Below, one piece after another: positions 9,253 through 17,976 of a stretch of 64,000 nucleotides of DNA. The position numbers and the translations under genes are program-made. Source of the stretch: Arcanobacterium phocae (lineage in GTDB: Bacteria; Actinomycetota; Actinomycetes; Actinomycetales; Actinomycetaceae); assembly GCF_900105865.1 (NCBI RefSeq), contig NZ_LT629804.1, forward strand, positions 744,001 through 808,000, written 5' to 3'. Below the pieces are notes generated by a model that saw nothing but the letters and a program-made list of their open reading frames with translations, was not told where the DNA came from and searched no databases. Numbering within the stretch: the stretch's first letter is position 1; every line of letters begins with the position of its first letter.

Positions 9253-11778
9253 ATGGTGTTCGTGAGTGTAGCCATGTATCGCCGTTATCGGCCTCAGTCT
9301 TTTCAAGAAGTTATTGGACAAGACCACGTTGTCGCGCCGCTAAGAGCAGCGTTGGCTGCGGGGCGTACAACCCATGCGTATTTATTTTCTGGTCCGCGCG
9401 GGTGTGGGAAGACGACGTCGGCTCGCATCCTTGCTCGATGCTTGAATTGTGTGAACTATCCAACCGATACGCCGTGTGGCGTGTGTGATTCATGCCGGGA
9501 TCTGGCGCGGGACGGTGCTGGTTCTCTCGACGTGGTTGAACTTGACGCCGCTTCACATGGCGGTGTGGATGATGCGCGTGAGTTACGAGAACAAGCCGGG
9601 TTTGCGCCCGTTCGCGATCGCTTTAAGATTTTTATTATTGATGAAGCGCACATGGTCTCCAATCAAGGTTTCAACGCATTGTTGAAGTTGGTTGAAGAAC
9701 CGCCAGAGCATGTGAAGTTTATTTTCGCCACTACGGAACCAGAAAAGGTTATTGGGACGATTCGTTCCCGTACTCACCATTACCCATTCAGGTTGGTTCC
9801 ACCGCTCGAGCTGGAGAAGTATCTTGCGCGAATCTGCGCTCAAGAAGGTGTCAGTGCCTCAAAGGACGTGCTCTCTCTTGTTATTCGGGCTGGAACTGGG
9901 TCTGTGCGTGACACACTTTCTGTGTTGGATCAGATTATCGGTGGCTCCGATTCTCACTCGTTAGATTATGACCGCGCAGTGGCTTTGCTGGGGTATACCT
10001 CGGCCCATTTGCTCGATGACGCGATCAGCGCTGTTGCAGAACGCGATGGCGGAAAGCTATTTAACGTTGTTGATTCAGTGGTTAAATCGGGCCACGATCC
10101 GCGCCGATTTGTTGAAGATTTGTTGCAACGTTTGCGTGATGTTGTGATTATTGCACTTACCGGGGAGGCCGCTCGAGATGTCTTCGTGAGCGTTCCTGAT
10201 GATCAGTTTGAGCGTATGACGGAACAAGCTGAACAACTGGGTGCTGCCCGTGCTTCACGATGCTCTGATATTACTAATGAAGCGCTAAATATGATGGTTG
10301 GTGCGACTGCGCCGCGATTACAACTCGAACTTTTATGTGCCCGGCTAGTGGTAGCTCAGGCGGAAGGCGGAACAGAATCTGCTCCAACACAAATGAAAGT
10401 TGCCACTGAAGGGGCCCAGGTTTCTACTCCGCCGCAGGTGCTCAGTAAATGGAAGAAACCTAGCGCTCAAGAAGCGGCGGCATCGCGTCGGACGATGGAA
10501 GCAGTCCCTGAACCCCAGCCTCGGCAATCGCCAGTTGCTACGATACCAACGGAACAGAAGTCAGATTCTGAACTGCCTCCTACGCATACGCCAGCGGTTG
10601 CATCTGTCCAAGCTGAAAGCCCAAAGCCGGTAACACAACCGGCTCAGCCAACTGTACCAGAACGCCAACCAGAACCGGTGCATGCTCCGCGTGTTCCGGC
10701 TCCTGTGCAGCCGCCGGCACCGCCGGTGCCGCCTGCTCATTTGACGCAGCTGCCTGATTCAGCTGCCGTGCAAGCGCGTGTTGCAACTGCTGATCCTGCC
10801 CATACTATGCTGAATAAAATTGTCAGCGCATGGGGAGATATTCTGGTACATCCTAAACTAGGCGGTTTAGTACGTAACCAACTTAAGTCGGGTGCGCGAC
10901 CCGTTGATGTTGTTGACAATACGTTGCATATCGGTTTCGCTATGCCTGCGGTGGCGTTGCGTTTTAATCAACGTCGATCTGGCGATCATGTTACCGACGT
11001 TATTAGGGACCTTCTTCAAATAGAAGTTAATGTTGAAGCAATTCCTGATGATGGTACAACGGCCCCAAAAGTTGAGGCCGCCCGGGAAGACTACGCGTCA
11101 GTTTCTCCGGAACCTGCGGCCCCTCGTAGCGATATAGACGTTAATGTTCCAACCAATGATTCTGCAACCGTAGAACCAGATTTTGGTGAGTCTTGGGTAG
11201 AAGAAGAGAATCTCACCGAAATCCACGTGACTACTGATATCACTAGTACAGATCCAGCGGGGGTGCTTGGTGCACTTGTCGACGGACAAGCACAATTCAA
11301 CGGTGAGGATCATGTCCAATCGCCGCACTCTCCGGATCTTGATCCAATAGTTGTTCCTGAAGAACATCAAGATACTAGTGGCTCATTAGCTAAGAGCGAT
11401 CTTGTGCCGCCTGAGGTGCCGTTCTTTGCCCAGCCTATGCCAGAGATCCCTCCGGTGACATATCCGGGTACGGCAACTGAAGGAGCTGGAGCGAATGGTG
11501 AAAAATCCTGGCACAGTAGCGAAATACGAGATAACAAACCAGCTGCCAGTTCGATAGCGTCAGCCCCAGTAAAACCTGTTCGCCCAGGAGATTCGCGACC
11601 AGTGTGGGAGGTTCATCCACCAGTAAAATCGCAGGAAGAACCACCACCAGAATGGGAGGAAGTATCTGAGGACGATCCAGATATTAGCGAGTCCTCCCTT
11701 GTTGGACTCAAGGTGCTTCTCGGAACGTTTGATGGGCGAATAATTGAAGAAATTCCAGATGGAAATGGTGGTAATTGA
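9253..11778 (+). CDS. dnaX: DNA polymerase III subunits gamma/tau
   Basis: Clamp-loader ATPase of the replisome, 841 residues from the ATG at 9253. Walker A GPRGCGKT is at about 47-54, the zinc-binding cysteines at about 66, 75, 78 and 81, Walker B with sensor region [22 protein letters not shown] at about 127-150, and sensor 1 FATTEPEKV just after. Beyond about residue 370 the protein turns into a long Pro/Ala/Glu-rich linker, then a tau-like domain (about 530-620) and an acidic tail. A strong GGGAGGGG site 9 nt before ATG 9253 sets the start; GTG 9262 is an alternative and the upstream GTG 9181 lacks a site. No obvious internal frameshift slippery stretch is seen, so gamma may not be made separately. 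Confidence 0.93.
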   Translation: MVFVSVAMYRRYRPQSFQEVIGQDHVVAPLRAALAAGRTTHAYLFSGPRGCGKTTSARILARCLNCVNYPTDTPCGVCDSCRDLARDGAGSLDVVELDAASHGGVDDARELREQAGFAPVRDRFKIFIIDEAHMVSNQGFNALLKLVEEPPEHVKFIFATTEPEKVIGTIRSRTHHYPFRLVPPLELEKYLARICAQEGVSASKDVLSLVIRAGTGSVRDTLSVLDQIIGGSDSHSLDYDRAVALLGYTSAHLLDDAISAVAERDGGKLFNVVDSVVKSGHDPRRFVEDLLQRLRDVVIIALTGEAARDVFVSVPDDQFERMTEQAEQLGAARASRCSDITNEALNMMVGATAPRLQLELLCARLVVAQAEGGTESAPTQMKVATEGAQVSTPPQVLSKWKKPSAQEAAASRRTMEAVPEPQPRQSPVATIPTEQKSDSELPPTHTPAVASVQAESPKPVTQPAQPTVPERQPEPVHAPRVPAPVQPPAPPVPPAHLTQLPDSAAVQARVATADPAHTMLNKIVSAWGDILVHPKLGGLVRNQLKSGARPVDVVDNTLHIGFAMPAVALRFNQRRSGDHVTDVIRDLLQIEVNVEAIPDDGTTAPKVEAAREDYASVSPEPAAPRSDIDVNVPTNDSATVEPDFGESWVEEENLTEIHVTTDITSTDPAGVLGALVDGQAQFNGEDHVQSPHSPDLDPIVVPEEHQDTSGSLAKSDLVPPEVPFFAQPMPEIPPVTYPGTATEGAGANGEKSWHSSEIRDNKPAASSIASAPVKPVRPGDSRPVWEVHPPVKSQEEPPPEWEEVSEDDPDISESSLVGLKVLLGTFDGRIIEEIPDGNGGN

Positions 11779-12395
11779 TGGCAGGCGTTTATGATGGCGC
11801 AGTGCAGGCACTTATCGACGAACTAGGGCGTTTGCCAGGCGTGGGACCAAAAAGTGCGCAGCGCATAGCGTTTCATCTTCTTGAAGCTTCAGATGACGAT
11901 GTTTCGCAGTTGATTACTGCTTTGCAAGCTGTGAAAGCTAAAGTGCAGTTCTGCCATGTGTGCGGAAATATAGCTGAAGGCGAATTGTGCCGAATTTGTG
12001 CCGATCTGCGCCGGCTCGACAGTGTCATCTGCGTTGTTGAAGAGGCAAAAGATATTGTTGCCATCGAACGGTCGCGCGAATATCGTGGCAAGTATCATGT
12101 GCTGGGCGGAGCGATCGATCCGATTGGAGGTGTTGGGCCAGACGATCTACGTATTCGCGAACTTTATGCTCGCCTCCAAGACGGTACTGTAAAAGAAGTA
12201 ATCCTAGCAATGGATCCCAATGTGGAAGGCGAAGCCACTGCAACATACCTGTCCATCAACCTCGCACATATGGGTGTCATCGTTTCACGGCTTGCTTCCG
12301 GACTACCAGTAGGTGGCGATCTGGAATACGCCGATGAAGTGACAATTTCACGCGCGCTCGAAGGACGCCAACGAATCCATACTCCAGTACAGTGA
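11778..12395 (+). CDS. recR: Recombination mediator RecR
   Basis: Acts with RecF/RecO to load RecA on gapped DNA. The product is 205 residues with an N-terminal helix-hairpin-helix ([17 protein letters not shown]), a four-cysteine zinc finger (Cys59, 62, 71, 74; FCHVCGN and CRICAD), a Toprim domain ([10 protein letters not shown]) and the C-terminal [16 protein letters not shown] segment. The ATG overlaps the dnaX stop by one base (TGATG), showing coupling. The in-frame TTG at 11775 is less likely. Confidence 0.95.
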   Translation: MAGVYDGAVQALIDELGRLPGVGPKSAQRIAFHLLEASDDDVSQLITALQAVKAKVQFCHVCGNIAEGELCRICADLRRLDSVICVVEEAKDIVAIERSREYRGKYHVLGGAIDPIGGVGPDDLRIRELYARLQDGTVKEVILAMDPNVEGEATATYLSINLAHMGVIVSRLASGLPVGGDLEYADEVTISRALEGRQRIHTPVQ

Positions 12396-12399
12396 AAAT

Positions 12400-13650
12400 T
12401 TAGTTGTAGTAATCATCCATGGTGTGAGGAGCTTCGCGCTCTAGCATCGTTGCTTCTTCTCGGTGCAGCGGTAAAACATTGTGGATATACGATTGAACCG
12501 CGTCAGCTAAGGCAATATCATGACCTGCTCGTTCCGCAATATACCACCGGTGTTCGAGGATCTCGTGGAATAGCTGTGCTGGTTGGAGCCGACCGCGTAA
12601 CTCGCATGGGATCGCATTCACTGCTGGCTCGTAAACGTTATCTAGCCACTCGTGAGCCACAATAGAATCTGGCACATCCCACAGTCCTGTTACTGCACGA
12701 TAACCATCGATATCATTCATCATACGGCGAGCTTGAGCTTCTTCAACATCCATGCCGGTAAGACGCATAATCTTACGCGAATAATGTCCAGCATCAACGA
12801 CTTTTGGCTGGATTGACAGTCTCGTACCGTCGATGTCGGTACTCATTTCAATCTCGCCAACCTCGAATCCAAGTTCATTAAGTCGGCGGATCCTTGCGTC
12901 TACTCGCCACCGATCAGTAAGAGCAAACGACTCAGCACTGGTCAGTTCATTCCATAACTCGCGGTATCGACGTTCGAACCGGTCTCCAACGGCGATGGTA
13001 TTAAAATCTTCATCTAAAACTCCTCCGGCTTGGAGATCCATAAGCTCGCCAATGATATTAGTACGCGCCACGTCAATATCGTAGGCGCGTTTACGATCCG
13101 AAAGATTATCCTCAATTTCTCCGGTTTCGGCATCAACTAAATAGGCGGCAAATTCGCCAGCATCGCGGCGAAATAGCGTATTGGATAATGAGACATCTCC
13201 CCAGAAAAAACCTAGAAGATGCAAACGGACCATCAAAACCGTTAAGGCATCAATGAGTCGGGCAACAGTTTCCGAGCGCATTGCTTGCTGTCCGAAAAGA
13301 GCTCGATAAGGTAGTGAAAAAGGAAGGTGTTTTGTTACTAGTACGGCATTAAGTGGTTCGCCATCATCGGCAGTTCTGCCGGAAATTACTGCAAAAGGTT
13401 CCACGCACGGAGCATCGAGACGCTCCAAATTACGAAGTGTTTCGTACTCTTTGTAAGCAACGGTTTCGCCAATCTCTTTAACAGCAATAATCTGATTCTC
13501 TAGGCGCACGAAACGCACGATATGGCGTGAAATGCCGCGTGGTAGTTTCGTAACAATGCTATCTGGCCATTCTTCAAGGGGAATATTCCACGGTAGATCG
13601 AGTAGCGCAGGGCTGACCGTGGCTGATGTTATTTGAAGAGTCTTAGGCAT
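12400..13650 (-). CDS. DUF4032 protein with a lipopolysaccharide-kinase-like fold
   Basis: Conserved actinobacterial protein, 416 residues. The N-terminal 250 residues look like a small-molecule kinase related to the lipopolysaccharide core kinase group: a Lys in IIAVKEIGETVAYKEYE (about residue 58), a hinge-like VLVTKHLPFSLPYR, and a catalytic-loop-like GFFWGDVSLSNTLFRRD at about 172-188 followed by YLVDAETGE. The remaining 160 residues match the DUF4032 C-terminal region (HEILEHRWYIAERAGHDI). The substrate is unknown. It lies tail-to-tail with recR (4 nt apart). Confidence 0.75.
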   Translation of the reverse strand: MPKTLQITSATVSPALLDLPWNIPLEEWPDSIVTKLPRGISRHIVRFVRLENQIIAVKEIGETVAYKEYETLRNLERLDAPCVEPFAVISGRTADDGEPLNAVLVTKHLPFSLPYRALFGQQAMRSETVARLIDALTVLMVRLHLLGFFWGDVSLSNTLFRRDAGEFAAYLVDAETGEIEDNLSDRKRAYDIDVARTNIIGELMDLQAGGVLDEDFNTIAVGDRFERRYRELWNELTSAESFALTDRWRVDARIRRLNELGFEVGEIEMSTDIDGTRLSIQPKVVDAGHYSRKIMRLTGMDVEEAQARRMMNDIDGYRAVTGLWDVPDSIVAHEWLDNVYEPAVNAIPCELRGRLQPAQLFHEILEHRWYIAERAGHDIALADAVQSYIHNVLPLHREEATMLEREAPHTMDDYYN

Positions 13651-13698
13651 GAACTTATATCCTCAATAGGGTTTAAAACCGTCACTATAGCAAGTGTG

Positions 13699-13728
13699 TG
13701 AGGGGGTGCGTAAATCCGCACCCCCTCA
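13699..13728 (-). terminator. Hairpin downstream of the ABC ATPase gene
   Basis: TGAGGGGGTGCG and CGCACCCCCTCA form a perfect 12-bp GC-rich stem with a 6-nt loop, 20 nt beyond the stop of the ATPase gene. No clear U-run follows, so it could also be an RNA-stabilising 3' structure. Confidence 0.7.
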
Positions 13729-13747
13729 TGGCTATACGCTGAGCTTA

Positions 13748-14875
13748 TCAGTCACCAATACGGTTGCCGCTAGCAGCAGCAAAGTAGTGAATGTGATCTG
13801 CGCGTGGTCGCAAGTAGACAACATCGTTCGGGTTTGGAACATTCTCTGGTGGAATACGAACAACCATCGTGTCGGAATTGTCGCCAGATCCGAAACGCTG
13901 GGACTCGCTCTTCGCACCAACGATCGTGCCGTAAACATAGGCATCTGATCCTAGACCTTCAACGAAGGTGACCTTGAGTGGAACCGAGTGAGCGTCAGCC
14001 TGCGGGATCACATCGAAAGCTTCGGGGCGCATACCGATAGTGATTTCGTTATTGTCCTCTGGGGTAACCGCAGCCAAAACCTGCTGTGGCAGATCAAGAC
14101 GAGCATCGCCAAATACTGCCTGGTTACCTTCGATCCGCCAGTTGCCCAAGTTCATGGCAGGCGAGCCAATAAAGCCGGCAACGAATGCATTAGCTGGATG
14201 GGCGAACATCTCTACCGGTGAAGCAACTTGTTGTAAGAGGCCATCCTTGAGAACAGCAATACGATCACCCATCGTAAGCGCCTCAGTCTGATCGTGGGTA
14301 ACGTAAACTGTGGTAACACCGAGTTCACGTTGCAAGGATGCAATCTGAGTACGAGTCTGAACACGGAGCTTTGCATCCAAGTTAGACAATGGTTCGTCCA
14401 TCAAGAACACCTGTGGCTTACGAACTATTGCACGTCCCATAGCAACTCGCTGACGCTGACCGCCGGACAACGCCTTTGGCTTACGCTCAAGGTACTCTGT
14501 TAAGTCAAGAATCTTTGCAGCTTCTTCAACACGACGACGAATTTCTGCCTTATCTACTCCAGCAATCTTGAGTGCGAATCCCATATTGTCGGCCACAGTC
14601 ATGTGTGGGTAGAGAGCATAGTTCTGAAAGACCATTGCGATATCGCGGTCTTTTGGTGAAACATCGGTGACGTCACGGTCACCAATAAAAATGCGACCGG
14701 CATTGACATCTTCAAGGCCAGCAAGCATACGCAGTGATGTGGATTTACCACAACCAGATGGTCCAACGAGAACAAGGAACTCGCCGTCAGCGATTTCAAG
14801 GTTGAGTTTATCTACTGCAGGCTTATCAGCGCCTGGATATACGCGAGTAGCGTTTTGGAAAGTAACGGTAGCCAT
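13748..14875 (-). CDS. ugpC: Sugar/glycerol-3-phosphate ABC transporter ATP-binding protein (UgpC/MsiK type)
   Basis: Cytoplasmic ATPase that powers CUT1 family carbohydrate importers; in actinobacteria one such subunit (MsiK) often serves many sugar transporters. 375 residues: Walker A GPSGCGKS at 38-45, Q-loop VFQNYALYPHM, signature LSGGQRQRVAMGRA, Walker B VFLMDEPLSNLD, H-loop YVTHDQTEA, then a C-terminal MalK-type regulatory beta domain with TOBE motifs (about 235-375; IGMRPEAFDVI). No permease or binding protein is nearby, which fits a shared energiser. The RBS (AAGG) lies before ATG 14875. Confidence 0.88.
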   Translation of the reverse strand: MATVTFQNATRVYPGADKPAVDKLNLEIADGEFLVLVGPSGCGKSTSLRMLAGLEDVNAGRIFIGDRDVTDVSPKDRDIAMVFQNYALYPHMTVADNMGFALKIAGVDKAEIRRRVEEAAKILDLTEYLERKPKALSGGQRQRVAMGRAIVRKPQVFLMDEPLSNLDAKLRVQTRTQIASLQRELGVTTVYVTHDQTEALTMGDRIAVLKDGLLQQVASPVEMFAHPANAFVAGFIGSPAMNLGNWRIEGNQAVFGDARLDLPQQVLAAVTPEDNNEITIGMRPEAFDVIPQADAHSVPLKVTFVEGLGSDAYVYGTIVGAKSESQRFGSGDNSDTMVVRIPPENVPNPNDVVYLRPRADHIHYFAAASGNRIGD

Positions 14876-14952
14876 TACCTTATCCCTTCACCGGCAGGTA
14901 CGTGCCGGACGATCCGTAGTGAAAGGTGTCTGAGTGTCGACTCTGACACAAA

Positions 14953-14970
14953 CTTCGCATCGGTGCGAAG
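14953..14970. promoter_or_regulatory. 7-bp inverted repeat in the ugpC / kinase divergent promoter region
   Basis: CTTCGCA-TCGG-TGCGAAG is a perfect inverted repeat of 7-bp arms, 77 nt upstream of the ABC ATPase start and 107 nt before the Ser/Thr kinase start. The size and symmetry suit a dimeric repressor operator (LacI-type operators are similar), or a hairpin in the ATPase leader. The assignment is inference. Confidence 0.4.
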
Positions 14971-15077
14971 CTGGTACTATTCTTGCACAACTTTGGTGTA
15001 TTTGCTAGTGACGTGCGCAAACCGTCGTCGGCAAAATCTTAGACTAAGCTTAATGGAAGAAAGTAAAAGGAGGTGCC

Positions 15078-16643
15078 ATGCGGGAGCGGAGTGAACTGTC
15101 CGGCTATACTTTAGTGAAACGGATAGGTGCAGGCGGAATGTCTACCGTCTACGAAGCTATCGATCCCGCCGGCGAGCGGGTCGCGCTTAAACGCATGAGC
15201 CCGGGCTTAGTAGGAGATCCACAAGCACGACTACGGCTGCAACGTGAAGTTGCCATGATGCAACGAGTGTCTAGTCCGCATGTTTCCCAGATCCTTGACG
15301 TCGAGTTTGATGACGATGTTTTTATCGTCACGGAGCTGATTGATGGGCCGACCCTCGAAGAAGAAGTTGCTGATAATGGGTGCTTCGCAGGGCAGGACTT
15401 GATTGACCTAGCAACTGAATTGAGCCAAGCGTTGCATGCAGTTCACGCGGCCGGAGTTCTGCATCGGGATATTAAGCCATCCAATGTGATGATCGGTGAA
15501 TCTGGCGTAGTTCTTATTGATTTTGGTATCTCGCAGGCGGTTGGAGCTACGCGGCTAACTCAAGCGGGTTCGATAGCCCATACGCCTGGATATGTCGATC
15601 CACGAATCATTGCCGGATCTGAACCGGATGAAGCAGCCGACTGGTGGGCACTTGCTGCAGTGATCGGATTTGCGGCTGCCGGGCACAGCGTTTTTCATGG
15701 GACTCCGATGGCAATAATGAACCACGTGCTACATGGTCAGCCGGATCTGAGTGGGATTGACCCGCACGTGGCGCATATTATTGCGGCCGCGCTCGATCCA
15801 GATCTTGAGTTTCGGATGAGTTTTGATGACCTGATCGATGCGCTCGTGGATCCTGCGCGTTTTCGTGACGACGACGCAACTCGTATCGTGCCAGTATACG
15901 TCAGCGACGACGTCGTGGCTGAGACAGCTGACGAGCCTAGAGTCACCGAGGATTCTGTTCCGCCCACGATGGTGGATTCATACCTCCCTGATCCGGAGCT
16001 CACGCTGGAAAGCGAGGTGGTGCCGGAAGCCGAAGAAATACTGCGGGATCCTTTTGCACGGTTGCCACACTACCGGTTGTTATGGATACTCATGGTATGT
16101 TCGTTAGCGATCCTTGCTAGTTGGAATGTTGCTATTGCTGGCGGAACGAGCGCATTACTCTTTTTCATTTTTTCAATTGTCGGCAATCTATGGGAACGAG
16201 CTCAATACCGTGCACAACGAGGGAAAACTGGATGGCTTCCGCTAATTATTCGATTCCCTTTTGTGGCGTTGCATGCTGGACTCCTACTTATCGTGGGTGG
16301 AGCAGTAGGCTGTCTGGCTGGCTTTGGAACTGCGTGGGTTCTATCTCGTTTGCTTGATGATTCCCAGATTGCTGGGCCGCATGTATTGTTTATGCTGTCG
16401 ATGCTGGTAACTCAAGTTCTGCTGTGGCGAATCGATTGGGGGCGTAATGCGCGGGTTGGCTGGAACGCCACTATTCGTGAGCTGACGCCTAGTCGTGCCT
16501 ACTACGTCTTTTGGTGTGCGATAGGTCTTGTGGCTGTGGTCGGCGCAGTCATCATGGTTACGACTATGCCAGTTGGCGGCTATCAGCTGGATTTGTTTGG
16601 CATATATTCAGGAGATCCACAATCTATTAAGTTTAATTTTTGA
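15078..16643 (+). CDS. Membrane-anchored Ser/Thr protein kinase
   Basis: Hanks-type kinase of 521 residues. Gly-rich loop RIGAGGMSTVY at about 15-25, ATP-binding Lys38 (VALKRM), catalytic loop HRDIKPSN at about 129-136 and DFG near 148 (LIDFGIS) are all intact. The APE position reads PGYVDPR instead of the usual PGYLAPE. After an acidic linker (about 265-335) come about five membrane segments (about 340-510) instead of the single helix plus PASTA repeats seen in PknB, so it is not the PknB orthologue and has no extracellular sensor. The start has a strong RBS (AAAGGAGG). Confidence 0.88.
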   Translation: MRERSELSGYTLVKRIGAGGMSTVYEAIDPAGERVALKRMSPGLVGDPQARLRLQREVAMMQRVSSPHVSQILDVEFDDDVFIVTELIDGPTLEEEVADNGCFAGQDLIDLATELSQALHAVHAAGVLHRDIKPSNVMIGESGVVLIDFGISQAVGATRLTQAGSIAHTPGYVDPRIIAGSEPDEAADWWALAAVIGFAAAGHSVFHGTPMAIMNHVLHGQPDLSGIDPHVAHIIAAALDPDLEFRMSFDDLIDALVDPARFRDDDATRIVPVYVSDDVVAETADEPRVTEDSVPPTMVDSYLPDPELTLESEVVPEAEEILRDPFARLPHYRLLWILMVCSLAILASWNVAIAGGTSALLFFIFSIVGNLWERAQYRAQRGKTGWLPLIIRFPFVALHAGLLLIVGGAVGCLAGFGTAWVLSRLLDDSQIAGPHVLFMLSMLVTQVLLWRIDWGRNARVGWNATIRELTPSRAYYVFWCAIGLVAVVGAVIMVTTMPVGGYQLDLFGIYSGDPQSIKFNF

Positions 16644-16697
16644 TATAGACGTTCTATTATCGACTCAGACCGACTAACTTCGTACAAAGGCAAATAC

Positions 16698-17546
16698 ATG
16701 GCATCGAAAAATACTCCTGGAATGTCGAATGAGCGACTAACAAAGGAAGAACGCCGGCAAGTAGCGCGAGAAAAAGCTCGTTTATTGCAGGAAATGGAAG
16801 CTAAACGTGCTAAGCGAAATAAAATTGTCACTATTGTGGTCGCTGTTCTCGCGTTAGTTCTTGTGAGCTTTGCGGTTTGGCAAATTGTCTCCAAAGATCC
16901 AGGGCAGGCTAAAGAGCTCGGCTCGTATTCTGGCTCTGTGCGGGAAGTAAAGGCGGACAATGTCAGTGACGACGGCGGGGTACTGTTTGACCAGAGTGGC
17001 AGCGCGACTGCAACTGAGTCTGGCAAGCCAGTAATCGGCCTGTGGTCAGATTACATGTGCCCTGGTTGTGAGCATTTCGAAGGGAACTACGGAAAGCTAA
17101 TGGCAGATCATTCTGCTGCGGGAGATCTGCAATTCAAGTTTTATCGAGTTAATACGCTGGGTACAGACTTTTCAACTAAAGGTGCAACAGCCTTTTATTA
17201 TGTCGCCCAGTACGCTCCGGAAAAATTATGGGCGTTCAATAAAGCTCTGATGGATTACGGTATGAAGATTCACGCCCAGAGCGTCGGACCTAACCCGTCA
17301 GCAAGTGACATTGCTGATATTGCCAAGAGTGTCGGGGTTCCAGATGACGTTGTCAACGATCTGCCAGCGTCGATCGTTGATGAAAAGTGGCAAGGCCTTG
17401 TAGCTAAAACAGTTGAAAAGTTCCGGGCAAATGAATATACGGGTACCCCAACATTGACCGTGAATGGCAAGGCTGATGATTCATGGACTAAGGGAAATCC
17501 AGACGAGGTTGTTCCGCAAATTCTGAATAACGCAGCTGGAAAGTAA
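16698..17546 (+). CDS. Membrane-anchored DsbA-like thiol-disulfide oxidoreductase
   Basis: 282 residues. A basic, charged cytoplasmic segment (about 1-38) precedes one transmembrane helix (about 39-58, IVTIVVAVLALVLVSFAVW). The extracytoplasmic part is a thioredoxin-like fold with an inserted helical domain and an active site SDYMCPGCEHFE, CPGC at about 121-124, and the cis-Pro loop YTGTPTLTVNG near the C-terminus. It probably forms disulfides in exported proteins, as DsbA-like proteins do in Actinomyces and Corynebacterium. No VKOR/DsbB partner is in the window. It follows the kinase by 54 nt. Confidence 0.85.
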   Translation: MASKNTPGMSNERLTKEERRQVAREKARLLQEMEAKRAKRNKIVTIVVAVLALVLVSFAVWQIVSKDPGQAKELGSYSGSVREVKADNVSDDGGVLFDQSGSATATESGKPVIGLWSDYMCPGCEHFEGNYGKLMADHSAAGDLQFKFYRVNTLGTDFSTKGATAFYYVAQYAPEKLWAFNKALMDYGMKIHAQSVGPNPSASDIADIAKSVGVPDDVVNDLPASIVDEKWQGLVAKTVEKFRANEYTGTPTLTVNGKADDSWTKGNPDEVVPQILNNAAGK

Positions 17547-17573
17547 CACTTTTTTCGAAACGTGTCGAAGATT

Positions 17574-17606
17574 ACCCGGTAGTGCGATTGGCATTACCGG
17601 GTTTTC
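17574..17606 (+). terminator. Rho-independent terminator after the DsbA-like gene
   Basis: ACCCGGTA (17574-17581) pairs with TACCGGGT (17595-17602), followed by TTTTC. Confidence 0.75.
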
Positions 17607-17649
17607 TCTGTCATTATTGTTATGCGCACCGGTTGTTGCTGATGCGCAC

Positions 17650-17722
17650 GCCTCCTTAGCTCAGTTGGTAGAGCGACGCTCTTGTAAAGCGTAGGTCGTC
17701 AGTTCGAGTCTGACAGGGGGCT
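17650..17722 (+). tRNA. tRNA-Thr (anticodon TGT)
   Basis: 73-nt cloverleaf. Acceptor GCCTCCT pairs with AGGGGGC, the D arm is GCTCAGTTGGTAGAGC, the anticodon stem CGCTC-type arm frames TTGTAAA (anticodon TGT) and the T arm is CAGTTCGAGTCTG. The 3' CCA is not encoded. It reads ACA and probably other ACN codons. Confidence 0.93.
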
Positions 17723-17770
17723 CTTTTCATGCCTTGTCGCAAATGCTATAGATAGTCCCAGCAATTTTCG

Positions 17771-17819
17771 TTACCTAAATGTGACCATTTTTGTGATATT
17801 TTAGTTAATTTTTAGGTAA
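17771..17819. promoter_or_regulatory. 9-bp inverted repeat in the alanine-symporter leader
   Basis: TTACCTAAA (17771-17779) and TTTAGGTAA (17811-17819) are exact inverse complements separated by 31 nt of AT-rich sequence that includes GATATT, a possible -10. They could be two operator half-sites or a long stem. Each arm resembles an iron-box half-site (TTAGGTAA) but the arms are too far apart for a DtxR box. Confidence 0.5.
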
Positions 17820-17838
17820 AGATTTAGGGTGAATCTTT
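17818..17838 (+). promoter_or_regulatory. Small stem-loop in the symporter leader
   Basis: AAAGATT pairs with AATCTTT around the loop TAGGGTG and is followed by ATCTTTCTTT. The stem is AT-rich and therefore weak; it may be part of a larger leader RNA fold. Confidence 0.4.
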
Positions 17839-17920
17839 ATCTTTCTTTGAATTAACGCCACTTTTATTCCGTTGAAGCTAGTTCTCAAAATATGGATACC
17901 GTTGGCACAGCACCCTGAGC

Positions 17921-17951
17921 AAGCTAGCATAATTGCTTCGGTAGCTTTTTC
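17921..17951 (+). terminator. Possible attenuator hairpin before the alanine symporter
   Basis: AAGCTA (17921-17926) pairs with TAGCTT (17942-17947), followed by TTTC, and lies 30 nt before the start codon. A second copy of AAGCTAG at 17875-17881 could pair with the same 3' arm, so two mutually exclusive folds are possible. The regulatory role is inference. Confidence 0.35.
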
Positions 17952-17976
17952 TGTTGCCAGTGAAGGAGGATTCTCC

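Noticed and set aside
17771..17819. Iron box (DtxR/IdeR site)
   Set aside because: The half-sites TTACCTAA and TTAGGTAA are present but 31 nt apart and not in the 19-bp palindromic arrangement.
17901..17927. GCACC...GAGCAA resembling part of a glycine riboswitch
   Set aside because: Only a fragment of the aptamer consensus fits, the spacing is 2 nt short, and the second conserved half is missing.
17872..17976. N-terminal extension of the alanine symporter
   Set aside because: Open frame without RBS; it covers the leader hairpins, and GGAGGA marks ATG 17977.
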